From: Holothuria scabra
Lineage: Eukaryota; Echinodermata; Holothuroidea; Aspidochirotida; Holothuriidae
NCBI GenBank assembly: GCA_037179385.1
Contig: CM074188.1
Coordinates: forward strand, 28,855,594-28,919,593
Length of the DNA stretch: 64,000 nucleotides
Reading direction: 5' to 3'
Both the position numbers and the translations under genes were made by a program. Numbering within the stretch: the first letter of the stretch is position 1; each line of letters opens with the position of its first letter. Below, piece after piece: positions 10,360 to 27,985 of the stretch. The notes under the pieces are model-generated. The model was not told the DNA's origin and ran no database searches. It saw only the letters and a list, made by a program, of their open reading frames with translations.

Positions 10360-10886
10360 TGTATGCCAAACGTGCACCAAATAATCTCCTCTCACAAAAA
10401 TCGATCTTAAGAGCTGAAAAGACAGCAGAAAGTGATCAAAGTAATCAAACCTGCAACTGTCGAAGAGATAACTTATGCCCCTTAGAAGGTAATTGCCTAG
10501 CATCAGGTGTTATCTACCAAGCCTCAGTAGCAAGACAGGACAACCTAAAGGTGGAAACATACGTCGGGTTAACTGAAAACCCCTTCAAAACAAGATTCAA
10601 CGGCCACAACAGTAGTTTTAGAAATGAAACCCAGAGGTATGCCACCACCCTCAGCCAATATATCTGGACATTAAAGGACAATAACGTACCATACTCAATC
10701 AAATGGAAAATTCTAGCACACGGAAATTCTTATTCCACATCAAGCAAGAGGTGCAATCTTTGTGTAACTGAGAAATATTTCATCATCCACAAACCTCATA
10801 TGTCTTCCTTGAATAATAGGAATGAACTTGTTAGTAGCTGTAGGCACCGTAAAAAGAAGCTGTTATCTCATAATAACATTTTATAA
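10351..10886 (+). pseudogene. Second GIY-YIG-type retroelement C-terminus
   Basis: The frame at 10351 gives SYSCMPNV. After a frameshift near 10410-10440 a different frame continues with a Cys-rich knuckle (CNCRRDNLCPLEGNC), then VIYQA, TYVGLTENPFKTRFNGH, LSQYIW, a Cys pair (RCNLC) and a terminal RNELVSSCRHRKK ending at 10886. This is a GIY-YIG-like nuclease of a type that recurs as the end of retroelement ORFs in invertebrates. It is clearly distinct from the one at 8850. The upstream RT is absent, so it is a truncated, inactive copy. I assign the nuclease fold with fair confidence and the exact element family only weakly. Confidence 0.7.
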
Positions 10887-11757
10887 TAAAGCATAGAGTG
10901 CTTACCTTACTGATCTGTAAAACACTTAGATTTTGTGCGTATTTTAATAACCCGCGCACTCTTAAGCTATTTTGCGCGTTCTAGTTCTGCAGATAATACT
11001 TTCTTCTGTGAACGTCATAATGGGCGCTTAACCTCTATGACGTGTCTATAACACCCGCGTCTCATTTTCATTTTGTTATTTTATAACCGTTATGCTTCGC
11101 ATTTGTAGACTGAGGAGTGTAGGCTACAAACGTAAGCCTATACGAAACAAGCTTGTATCTTGAAATGCAATAGTGTATACTCTCTTATTTATATATATAT
11201 ATGTTTTGTTTATTGTTCCGTTCTATCACGGGATTGTTGATGTTTTCAATAAGGAGGTGTCTTTTTTAGGCAGGAAAGCACTCTCTTTATTCCACGACTG
11301 TTTCGGCAATCTTTTTCAGGGAAAATTATACTCTTACTCCCGCGTTGGCTCCCCCTGTTAAGATCGAACTCAATTCTGCTCAAAGAGGAAATGGAAGTTA
11401 AAAAATCGGGTCAGACTATTTGCCTTTTTTTCTGTTCGACATTAAGATATATAGCAAGAGATTATGAGAGGAAGTAGCAACAAAGGGGTGCATGATTTCG
11501 AGGTAGCTGGCCCGGGGGAGCGGCCTGAAGAAAAGGTTCTCCTTACCCTTTTGAATTTTTTATTCCCTGTACAAGGTGGCTGAGTTGTTTGAAGTTTGAA
11601 GCATATTTGAACACGTATGGCTAGTAATCTTCCAATGGATGGTCGTGGAAGATGTACCTCCCTGCATCCGCCACTATACTAATGTTTTAAACGTGTCACG
11701 TTTAATCTGTATTCTAAAATCACCTACTCTCCGTTACAAGTATTGTGGAGTAATTAC
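10887..11757. other. No gene recognised
   Basis: Intron-like DNA with no supported feature. Confidence 0.5.
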
Positions 11758-12021
11758 CTGTTTTACATGGTATTCCTGCATCAATGCATGGTGGATCTCC
11801 GGAAAAGAGACATTGGTCAGGTGCTTGAGATCCAGGCCCTTGGCAAATCCTGCTATCTGTGCCAATCCATTTTCGACCAATCCCGAATCCCCCGTGGGTG
11901 ATTAGATTCTCAGGTGGTCTCTGAAAGATAACCATTCGTCTTCCGTGGAGGAAGGAAGAGGAAACGCCAGATGTCGTTAACCTAATCCTGCCTCCATAGG
12001 TGGCACCCTGCAGAAGGCACT
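11758..12021 (-). CDS. Candidate extracellular Cys-containing exon (gene A)
   Basis: On the minus strand a pyrimidine-rich tract ending in CGAAG precedes a frame that stays open for 264 bp to a GTAATT donor. With these boundaries the exon is symmetric phase 1-1, like most of the FN3 exons. The product has five cysteines, including RICQGPG, QCLFSGDPPC and GIPC motifs, and no membrane segment. I do not recognise the domain. It lies between the signal-peptide exon and the FN3 exon in transcription order, which fits an extracellular N-terminal module. An alternative acceptor (CTGCAG) 14 bases further in would change the phase. Confidence 0.45.
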
Positions 12022-17735
<5,714 letters not shown>

Positions 17736-18984
17736 CAGTTTTGTAGTCGAGACCGACATATCCGAAACTAAACCAAGATCGAGACCAGAGGGTATCGAGA
17801 CCGAGACCGACACCAGGGGTTAAATTCGAAACCGAGACCGACAAGATCCGAGAAAGAGACGGAGACCGAGACCGAGACCGAATGTACATGTTGCATAGGA
17901 AAATAAACTGTACAAAATTTTGAATACCTTTTGACCTACTGTAACCTTAGTTACTTTATGCTCTAAAATGACATGTAGCACCAAAAGTGCAACCTCATTG
18001 ATTTTGTACATCTTTTATCATATGCATGACTCTATGCGACGGGAGGCCTGGGACTGTAGCCCCAATTGGCCAAGACCTTGCTTGCTGAACCGGGCAGACT
18101 TCAGTGCCTCAATGGGGCAGAAATACTGCGCTAGTTGGGACCCAGACTAGTGCAAAAGATCACCGGGCCGTCCTTGAGAACAAGAGTCTCTTCGTCCCTT
18201 GTGGTTATGGTCAAATGCCAAAACAGGGAGCTTCCAGTTGCCTGATCAAACACAGAACAAACACCTTTTAAACACTAATCCAAGTTTTTCATTTAATGTG
18301 GCTATCATTGTCGTACAGAACTCTTTCTCACAAGGGGAGGTGACTTTTTCCCGACTCCAGGTGCCCAACCGGAGCACAATATCTTCGCCACGGGGGGACC
18401 AAAGTCAAACCGATTCGGGAAGGTAATGGATATTTGTGAGGTGGCAGTCCCCTACCTTATCCGTTTTGAATATTCATAGAAAAATGTGGCCTCGAGACTG
18501 GTTGAATGTTTGTGAATATTCTCAAGACGGCAACATTTGGTCCCGTGTAGTCGTCTATACCACCCACGGAGTTTGTACGTCATTGAAATATCCACGTCCT
18601 GGTAGTACCCACTACACAGTGTTTATGCAACATGATGTAACTATAGGGTATCTCAGGTTTCATTCTAGACTTCCAGTTTACGACCACAGGCATACGCACA
18701 CCCACCCAAAAACAATTGCATGATTCATTAGAGAGTACATGAATAAATCATATTATGGTAATGAAGTTTGCGTCTAAAACTGAACGCATTTCTGTTCGCT
18801 TTGGCCGACGGTGGTTTTGGAAGCTAAGAAGCTGAGAAAACCACCGTCCGCTTCGCGGGGTATCCCCTACCCAGCCACCGTCCAGTACGGCCCGGGTGGT
18901 CCTGCTCATCACATCAGAGTCAGTGGGCGCTACAGGTCTTAACTCATAGAATAAATATAACGAGCCTGATCCATCACCAACCCA

Positions 18985-19240
18985 CAGTTTTTGTAGCAGC
19001 CTACAAAAATTACCTATTGGCTCATTTCCTTCATTGGCAGCTAGTTCAAACAATGGGGAGTATTAAAGCTTATATTTCACAACATGAATTGTACTGTGAA
19101 TGTTTTGATAATGATCAATGAAAATTGCCCTTTTAAAGTCACCCTAATAAACTGAGATCGCGACTAGAAGAGGATGAATTTTAGACAATTGTGGGAGGGG
19201 CATGAATAAGAGGTTTAGGAAAATTGGTGAGAGATTTGGG
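18985..19240 (+). repeat. Dispersed repeat family 1, copy 2
   Basis: It shares 'ggcagctagttcaaacaatg', 'aataaactgagat' and 'gacaattgtgggaggggc' with the other copies. It lies inside the hAT element at 17736-20938. Confidence 0.65.
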
Positions 19241-20159
19241 CCTTAAAACCTTATAAATGGAGTGAAAGGACTCATAACATGAATACTTCTTTCCTCAATG
19301 ATTAGCCTATTTTTCCAAAGCAATTGGCGTTTTTGAAAAGTAAACTCAGTATATGAGGTAAGGTCACAAGGTTAGGTTCAGTGAAATAAGCAATTTTTCT
19401 GTGAAGGGGGGGGGGGCATGCAGTATGTTGAGTGATTGACGGTAGGGGGAGGGGTCTAAGGGAGAGGGTTTCCCTTTCCCATTGAAAACTCTTGGCCTTT
19501 TCAAGGAGCTTAAATGCAAAATGGTGCAACTTTTTGATTTTACAGGAATAGTCCTGAAAGTTTAATGGTGGTGGTTAATGGGGTAAAACTGAATATTCTG
19601 TGTCTTTACATGCAATCAGATGCCATGTACGGTACCGGTGCCTATTCGAATTAAAATTTGTTTTAAAAGTTGCATTCTTTTCGGAGTCAAAAAAAGAGCA
19701 TCAGGAATGGGCTTAAAGAGGCTCATTGAGTTGGTATTGATAACTCAATGAGAGTGATAAATGGTCACTACAACATGACAATGCTTATTGATAGCATAAT
19801 TAGTTAGGTTTCATATCCAATACTTATGGGAAAAGCTAAGTTTTGAATTTTGCAATTTCCTGACTTGTAGCGGTTTTGTGCACAATTTGAAAAAGTGTCT
19901 GGTCACGAGTTTTTGAAAACCAAATTGAGCTGTTAAGTACTTACACATAAAAAACAGATATTTGTTTGTAGGACACGGTGGTTGTCTAAGATTGGCCATT
20001 TGTCATTGGTATGTGAAGAAAACTTAACAGGTTTGGAAAAAATTGTGGTATTTCATGAACTAACTCAATGAACCGCTTTAAGGGCACGGGAGCATATCGT
20101 TTTTTTTATTTTCATGCACCAAAAAAGTAATACGACCATTAAAACAATAAGCTGAACAC

Positions 20160-20515
20160 CACCATCAGTTGGTGTGGAGAGGAAAAAATATTTTGAAAAA
20201 TCTAGACCCCTCAGATGGTCGAAAATTGTGTTACCATGCTTCTGAAATAGTCGAGTATCTAAATAGTCTCTATTTTTACCTCTCCTTAGCAATCATAAAA
20301 AACCAGCAACTTGGTAAGAAATCAGAAATTTATCACATAATGTACCATTACGTTAGGTGAAATGGTATTTAATCTTCAGGGGGAAACTGCAGCGGTATTG
20401 AAAATATGCTAATGTTTCCCTAAATTGCAACTCTTGGCTAAATTCAAGATTCGCTGAATTGATGCAACTTTGTATGTAACTGCCCGAACTCCCGATTATA
20501 AATGATTGTACTCCT
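20160..20515 (+). repeat. Dispersed repeat family 2, copy 1
   Basis: The segments around 'aaaaatctagacccctcag' and 'actgcccgaactcccgattataaatgattgtac' match the interior of the hAT element at 29020-31436 (about 30165-30560). A short piece recurs near 22775-22830. The two hAT elements may therefore share a sequence module. Confidence 0.6.
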
Positions 20516-20946
20516 AACACCCGTTGCATGATAAATTTAAAACTATTGCTCACCGCAATTCGACATCCTCCACTCCCTTGCCCCTTTCTCGTACGCCTAA
20601 ACGATGGGCCCGTCCCCCTTTTTTGTATAAGTGGGTGTCCTTACATGCAAGGTGGTACAATATATGCTGCCTTCTGTGAGAAAGCGGTTGGGTGGCATGG
20701 CGCAATGCCCCTCCCAAAAGCACTCAGTTGAAAAAAATGTATAAGAGAAGTTATCTATGCATCTTACAATGTACTTAGCACTTCAAATTTCTATTTTGAG
20801 ACATCATTTATCTTACAAGAAATTTTGGCCGGTCTGGAAGCGAGACCAGGACAATTTCTGAGGCCGGAAAGGGTCCGAGACCGAGATCAGGAAAAAGCGA
20901 TCGCGAGACCGAGATCGATCTCGAGCATTACAACACTGATTTTAGA

Positions 20947-21964
20947 ATGAGCTCACTGTGGTAGAGAAGGAAATTTCCGATAAGGCCGATAAGAGAGAAA
21001 GACTGAATGTGCAACGTAATGAGTTAGAAAAATATTCAGGAACAAATTGCGCCCATATCTAATTCGGTATTCAAGAGGAGCCGAAACAAGAATTAACCGC
21101 TAGGGTTACAACTCTTTCCAAAAGTATTTCAGTTATTCTGTTCCCGTAAGATATTGATGGCTGTAATAGAGTTGAAAAACCTGACCCAAACTCGGCCTAA
21201 CCACTCCGTGGTATTATTCTGAAATTAACAAATTACCTAAAGGACCTGATAAAAAGTAATCGCAAACTTCAAGGCACCAAATTGGTTATAAAGGAAGACC
21301 TCACAATGAAAACCCAACAAATATTACGGGCAACAACTAATCATGAAAAGGTAAAGACAAGTTGGAGCAAAGATGGACATGTACGTATATATTGACATAC
21401 TCTAAGAAGACATTGTCTATAGAAATGTACTTCTCATAAAAGAAACATGAATGACCTCAGGAGCCAACTCAATTAATCACGTGCCTTGATCATTATACTC
21501 GTAATTGCATTCTTGTATTCAGCATCAGACTTTCGTCCATACTGCTTTAACCTAAAACGAGGCTCAATAACTATGAAATCCTATTTTGATGATGTACTGG
21601 TGACGAAGTGGATATGACGAGCTCAGTCCCTTTCAAACTTCACAGCTTTCTAAGGTTTAGCCGGCCAGCTTTAAACACTTGTTCTGTAAAACTTCTCTGA
21701 TCTTATTTCTGTGAATCAAAATTGATCTTCTTGAACCAAACAATCCCTCTGTTAATCTTGTCTGGAACGCCGATGCAAAGCCTGTTAGTTCTACATGTAT
21801 ATTTTATCAGTGGTCATGACATATTTTTCTCACCTGCGGTTATTTAACTGATTCTTTTTTCTTTCTTTCTTTTTTTCACTCCTTTGGCATTCTATCGTTT
21901 AGGTATGGCATTTTTGTCATCCTTTGGTACGTTAAGCAATGATGGTGTATTTCCCTTTTAAGGT
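20947..21964. other. No gene recognised
   Basis: Non-coding, nothing supported. Confidence 0.5.
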
Positions 21965-22192
21965 ACCGCGTGTTTGTTCTAACGAAAGAGCATCCTCCTC
22001 TCACGCAAAAGCCCTGGGTTCGATCCCAGGTCGATTCATACCAAAGACTCCAAAATAGAAAACTGACGTCAGTTGTGAGTGATGCTCCGCATAAGCATTT
22101 TAGTAGGGGAAAAAGCCAGTGAGTCACAACTGGAAAAGGGGCCATGGTCGGCTCGACTTGAACTATTAGCTTGCGAACTTAAACTCCATCTA
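21965..22192 (+). repeat. tRNA-derived SINE
   Basis: The head has a Pol III B box (GGTTCGATCCC at 22018-22028) and tRNA-like arms. The body contains 'tcacaactggaaaaggggcc'. Body-like pieces recur at about 662-740 and 36760-36850. The copy ends in a (TGAC)n-type tail. Confidence 0.65.
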
Positions 22193-22272
22193 ACTGACTG
22201 ACTGCATGACTGACTGAATGGCTGACTGACTGACTAGATGCATGGCTGGCAGGCTGGCTGGCTGACTGACCG
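22193..22272. repeat. (CTGA)n/(GGCT)n simple repeat
   Basis: Imperfect tetranucleotide repeat of ctga/ctgg, forming the tail of the SINE. Confidence 0.85.
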
Positions 22273-23334
22273 TTTGGTTTAAATGATTTCCTTGCGTCAG
22301 CGGGTCATAGGCAACATGATGAGGTGTGTGTAAATTTTACATAAGTAATGGGTGTATTGATAAACAATGTATTAGTAAGTGTAATTACATTTATGATGAC
22401 GGCTTTAAGAAACTGTCTAATGATGGGCTAAGTCTTTTAAAGCTTAACAGTAGACGCTTAAATAAGAATCTGGATGATATGAAACAACATATCTATCCGT
22501 ACTCGACCACAATTTTTCTGTGTAAAGACTTACTGAAACTTGGCTAAGTGATCATTCCTCGTCGTTCATGCAGTATAGAGGACTTTACTACTGTTGAAGT
22601 CATCGCAAAGATAAAAGGTTGGAGAGGGTGTCCCTTTGTCAGGATCGTAACCAGGCTTTTTGATTTTGAAGAGTTGTTAGGGGGGCAAAGGTTGACATGG
22701 GGGGCAAGCAGGAATAACACTATTTAAGCGGTTTTCCACCATCGGTTAGCGCGTAGGGTACAGAGAAAATTTGGGCTAAAATGCCTCTCAGATTGTCGGA
22801 AATGGCACTTCCCAGTGTCTTTGGTCCTGTGAATTTCAGCAAAATATCCCCCTTTTTTTTTAAAAAATACGGGTTTAGAAATTTTTACTACCACTATGTA
22901 TGTTTGCTAAATGCTATAGCGGGACCTGCTAGAGCCTTAATAGAGTGGTCGAAAAGGTGCTCCACTGTGTAAAAGCGTTGCTTGTTCGTCCTTATATTGC
23001 ATAAGTTGACCATTTTACTGCTTTGTACCTGTGGAAATATTCATACAATGCCTTAATTTAAACTGTGAATATCTGAAACCTTCACATGAACTATGTTTAG
23101 TTAATCATACACATGTCAAGAAAAGCAGACGCGAAATTTCTGAATTAAATGACTTATGTTTTTCACTTGTATTAAGTTTGATATATGCCTAATCAGAATC
23201 AAAATTTCCATTTTTGTTTTATAAAAAATGCTATTGTATGAGGACCGTAACATTTCTTTGGCTTTTAAAATTAGTTGTTGGCTTTTACTCTCCTGTTTTG
23301 GTCTTAGCTTTTCTAAAATAAAGAACTTAATTAT
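22273..23334. other. No gene; fragment of repeat family 2
   Basis: Only short frames. Bases 22775-22830 match dispersed family 2 ('cctctcagattgtcggaaatg'). Nothing else is recognised. Confidence 0.45.
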
Positions 23335-23640
23335 AGGGCCAAACCTCTCACCCCAAACTACAAAATGGCACCAGGGTACCAAATTTTCTAAATTGGCTCA
23401 GCTCTTTGATTGGCAGCTAATTCAAACAATGCAGAGTACCAAAACTTGTATACTTAGAGTGTTTCGATTATATAATTGAGTTTTTCTATACTCACCCTGA
23501 AGCAATAAACTGAGATTGTGTCTGGAAGAGGATGAATATCAGACAATTGTGGGAGGGACTTCAGTAAGAAGGTTAGCAGAATTGGTACTGTTTGGGATGA
23601 GAGAACTGGGGCTTTCAGCTGGGACTATTTCTTTGTTTTA
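23335..23640 (+). repeat. Dispersed repeat family 1, copy 3
   Basis: The longest clear copy: 'caaacctctcaccccaaact', 'gattggcagctaattcaaac', 'aataaactgagattgtgtct' and 'gacaattgtgggagggact'. No coding potential. Confidence 0.7.
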
Positions 23641-25048
23641 AGAAAAAATATATTAGTAGGAACAAAACCCAGAAGATGTCAGTAACTACTGTACAATATC
23701 ATCACTCATTAATAAATCCTCTCCTCCCACCTTTACCCACCCAGCCCGCATACACAAAATTTCGGTGTAATTTAGACTTGTTTCAGTGCGAACTCTGTGT
23801 TCGTACAAATGCTTTTGCCACTCATAAATATGGGAGCCGAGTACCCATGTAGTCACAGCTTTTTTGGGAAGTCCGACCTTTATCTAGTTCTTATATTTGG
23901 CTCTATGGTGCTGAGACGGTTCTCCTGTGCACGTAGTTCCCTAAAGAGTTATTGGTGTTGTTTATAGGTTACCGGCAAGTAATTAACCTTTGTCTAAAAA
24001 TCTGTTTCTAAGGCGTCCTAGGCTATATTAATGGCAAAGATAAGTCCTTCTACATCAAGGCGACCTAAATGTAAATAGACCTATGCTCAATTAAGGCGTT
24101 TTTTAAACTCCAATTTCGTCTTATTTCTTTTCCAGATTTTCCAATGTAATTACCTCTACCAAAATCTTTCCAAATGGATTTGGATGAAATTAGGAGAAGA
24201 AACAAATTGGTCCAAAACCTTCAACAATACTCCAATTATCCCTGGATGACATGTTTGACGACACAAAGCTCACCCTTACACATCAGTCGTTTGGTTACCT
24301 TTATCTTATACAGGGTCGTCTTAGTTTCCCAATTCATTTTACAGGGATATTTGTGACCGAAGTACAGAAAGTTTGAAGTTTCATGCCTGTGAATATTATC
24401 TATGTACGGTTCGGTAGTTTGGTGGGTTTGGGGTGTAGGGGTGGGGAAATAGGAGAGATTTCATTTGCACTTTTGTTTACTTTTGGGCCTGCTCTCTTCG
24501 TAAGTGCTTTTGTTTCTAAAGCCCAGAATGGTTTTAAGAGCACTAAAATTCACAATACACATCTGTTGTAATGTTCATGTACTGTTAGGATAAAACAAAT
24601 GATATTTAATGAAATATGTATTTTTCCCAGAAGAAGAATGCAATTTTTTCTCTCCACGCTTTCCTACTGTTCGTTGCATAGCAGCACTAAATAAGCAATG
24701 CTACAGTAGATTTCCTGTTGTTGTTGCGTAGTTTCAACATATCTCTGCCAAAAGATTTCTTTAGTTATACTATAACAAGTAAACTATAATAAGTTTCTAA
24801 TTACTTTTGAATGTAGCCGTAGGAAGTCCAGAGTAAACTTGAAGACTTTCCTCTGGCTAATGATTTTGTTAGTACAACACTATTTCCGTTACTTCGGAAT
24901 CCGAGCGTCTTGTCTCAGTTTCAGAAACATAGGTCAATAGCTCCAGATGAAATTATTCATTCTTGATTCCTTGTCATAGACAGGCGAGGAATCTATGCGA
25001 TGTTGACGTTGTGTGAGTGTACGTGTAAGTGTGTGTTTACGATACTTG
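23641..25048. other. No gene recognised
   Basis: Non-coding, nothing supported. Confidence 0.5.
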
Positions 25049-27056
25049 CTTGTAAACACGATATCTTAAGGTAGGAATGTCCGAAACTTTTCATATTTGG
25101 TAAATGCATTTTTCATGTTGAGAGTAAGAACCCTATTGTTTTTGGTAGAGGTCAAAGGTCATTTGAGGTCATCAGCGATAAAATTACGAAAACACCGGAA
25201 AGGGCTTGCAAACATGATATCTTCAGATAGGAGTGACCGAGACTCTTCATATTTAGTATAAAGATGCTTCATGTTGAGAGAAAGAAGCCTATCGTTTTTG
25301 GTTGAGGTCGAAGATCATTTGAGGTCACCAGCGGTAAAAAGGTGAAAATTTCGAAAATTGCTTTAAAACACGATATCTTCAGATAGGAGTGACCAACACT
25401 TCTCATACTTGGTATCTAGGTTTGTCACGTTGAAAGATAGAAGCCTAATGTTTTTGTATGAAATTAAAGGTCATTTGAGGTCAAAGCGGTAAAATGCGAA
25501 AACACTGAAAATGGCCTGCAAACATGATATCTCCAAATAGAAGTTACTGATAACCTTCATGTTAGATATATAGATTTTTCATGTTGAGAGAAAGAAGCCT
25601 GTTGTTTTGGGTAGAGTTCAAATGTCATTTGAGGTCACCAGTGGTAAAATTGCGAAAATGCCGAAAATGGCTTGTAAACATGATATCTTCAGATAGGAGT
25701 GACCGAGACTCTTCATATATAGTATTTAGATTTTTCATGTTGAGAGAAAGAAGCCTATCGTTTTTAGTAGAAGTCGAAGATCATTTGAGGTCACCAGCGG
25801 CAAAAAGGTGAAAATTTCGAAAATTGCTTTAAAACACGATATATTCAGATTGGAGTGACCAACACTTCTCATACTTGGTATATAGGTTTGTCTTGTTGAA
25901 AGATAGAAACCTAATGTTTTTGATTGAGGTTAAAGGTCATTTGAGGTCAAAGCGGTAAAAATGCGAAAACACTGAAAATGGCCTGTAAACATGATATCTT
26001 CAAATAGAAGTTACTGATAATCTTCATGTTAGATATATAGATTTAACATGTTGAGAGAAAGAAGGCTATTGTTTTTAGTAGAGGTCAAATGTCATTTGAG
26101 GTCAGCAGTGGTAAAATTGCGAAAATACCGAAAATGGCCTGTAAACATGATATCTTCAGATTGGAGTGACTGATAATCTTCATGTTAGATAAATAGATTT
26201 GACATCTTGAAAGAAAGAAGCCTATTGTTTTCGACAGAGATCAAAGGGCATTTGAGGTCACCATTGGTAAAATTGCGAAAATGCCGAAAATGGCTTGTAA
26301 ACATGATATCTTCAGATAGGAGTGACTGATAATCTTCATGTTAGATAAATAGATTTGACAAAATGAGAGAAAGAAGCCTATCGTCTTTGGTAGAAGTCGA
26401 AGATCATTTGAGGTCACCATTGGTAAAATTGCGAAAATGGCTTGTAAACATGATATCTTCAGATAGGAGTGATCGACACTTCTCATACTTGGTATGTAGG
26501 TTTTTCATGTTGAAAAATAGAAGTCTATTGTCTTTGGAAGAGGTCAGAGGTCAATTTGAGGTCACCAGCGGTAAAACTGCGAAAACACTGAAAATGGCTT
26601 TTAAACATGATATCTTCAGATAGGAGTAACCGATACTCTTTATATTTGGTATATAGATTTGTCATGTTGAGAGAAAGAAGCCTGATGTTTTTGGTGAAGA
26701 TCAAATGTCGTTTGAGTTTCCCAGTGGTAAAATTGCGAAAATGCCGAAAACGGCTTCTAAACATGATATCTTCAGATAGGAGTGACTGATAATCTTCATG
26801 TCAGATTTATAGATTTGTCATGTTGAGAGAAAGAAGTCTATTGTCTTTGGAAGAGGTCAAAGGTCATTTGAGATCACCAGCGGTAAAATTGCGAAAACAC
26901 TGAAAATGGCTTTTAAACACGATATCTCCAGATAGGCATGACCGATACTCTTCATATTTGGTATATAGATTTGTCATGTTGAGAGAAAGAAACCTATTGC
27001 TTTTGGCATAGGTCAAAGGTCATTTGCGGTCACCAGTGTTAAAATTGCGAAAATTC
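25049..27056. repeat. 155-bp satellite array, about 13 units, rich in AGGTCA
   Basis: Each unit begins near 'cttgtaaacatgatatcttc' (starts near 25049, 25206, 25361, 25514, 25670, 25826, 25980, 26137, 26294, 26441, 26598, 26753 and 26908). It runs through 'cttcatgttagatatatag', 'gttgagagaaagaagcctat' and 'aggtcaaaggtcatttgagg' to 'aaaattgcgaaaatgccgaa'. Units 2-4 and 5-7 repeat as a three-unit block of about 465 bp (types ending gaccgagac, gaccaacac, ttactgata), a higher-order repeat. Short ORFs in it are artefacts. The AGGTCA-A-AGGTCA pattern equals a nuclear-receptor DR1 site and is perfect in three units. Confidence 0.9.
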
Positions 27057-27602
27057 TGTGCCTTAAATGTAAAGAAAAATCTATCAAGCAGTGTCAATTT
27101 GAAAGCAGGTAAGGTTTTTGCTGGCAAGGAATCACTAAGCCTGTTGACATTCTGGTTGGTTTATTAATGTGATCACCGGAAGCAGAGAATCTATGGATGT
27201 GTGCGTGTGTTGGGGGGTGTACCTGATGGCATTGAGGAAGATTGGTAAATTGTTTCATTAATTGTGAAATTGATTCTCCATTAAGCAGGGATTTCCAGCC
27301 TTTCGGAGTTCTAGTGACTCTTAATTGTCTTAATTACTTTTCTTAAGTTCTCACGGCTCTCTGCTAAAGATCAGCTCTGCGAAAGCAAAGTTTAAAGTGC
27401 TTCCGTCTACTGAAGGACAACACCTGACCAACCTCACGGATCTCATACCATTAACATCATTTGTCTGACATGTATGGTTCCATTCTAGACTGGAAGAAAA
27501 GGACAGCTTCTGATCTAAACAAAAGGCCGAGAAGCGTTGAAAAAAATTATTTTGAATAACAGTTGTAACCAAATTTTACATCTAACTTGTTTAATATTCT
27601 TA
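27057..27602. other. No gene recognised
   Basis: Non-coding, nothing supported. Confidence 0.5.
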
Positions 27603-27985
27603 CTTGGTTAATTACAATAACGACTGAATTTATATAGCGCCTTATACGTATGTTCAATATCTCAAAGAGCTTCACAATCATTACCCCTGGTCATTGGTAA
27701 CTCTTCAAACCCACACAATAAAAGTCCACGTCCCTTGATGTTCGTACCCGACACAATGACACTTCATCGTGTCCCCTAGGGGACTTCCCTTAGGAGCAGC
27801 CGCATACAGCGCATCACTATGCAAGCTACCTCACAGGCACCCGTTTAACACCTGGGTGGAGAGAGGCAATCGAGATAAAGCTTCTTGGTTAAGGACACAA
27901 CATAATGACCCAGATGGGAATCGAACCGGCAATCCTTAGATCACAAGTCTAATGCCTTGACCAATAGGCAACCACCACGCTCTCA
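27603..27985 (-). repeat. Full-length tRNA-derived SINE
   Basis: On the minus strand it starts with a tRNA-like head: A box in 'gtggttgcctattggtcaag' and B box GGTTCGATTCC near 27915. A body of about 250 bp follows, then a 3' tail 'aaggcgctatataaattcag' ending in 'cgttattgtaat'. This tail type is shared with LINE 3' ends in many animals. The length of about 380 bp is normal for a SINE. Confidence 0.85.

Larger units (their letters stand above)
17736..20938. mobile_element. Degenerate hAT element with GAGACC subterminal repeats
   Basis: The left end CAGTTTTGTAGTCGAGACC and the right end (reverse complement CAGTGTTGTAATGCTCGAGA) are imperfect inverted repeats of hAT type. The flanking 8-mers atgtcaga and attttaga match at 6 of 8. 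Both subterminal zones are packed with GAGACCGAGACC-type repeats (17745-17880 and 20840-20925), likely transposase-binding sites. The 3.2-kb interior has no transposase frame and contains a copy of dispersed family 1, so it is non-autonomous or mosaic. Confidence 0.7.

Noticed and set aside
25581..26789. Several ORFs of 60-86 codons in the 155-bp satellite
   Set aside because: They repeat with the satellite period in shifting frames, so they are products of the tandem array.
25049..27056. CRISPR-like array
   Set aside because: Units are about 155 bp of continuous homology without unique spacers, in a clearly eukaryotic setting.
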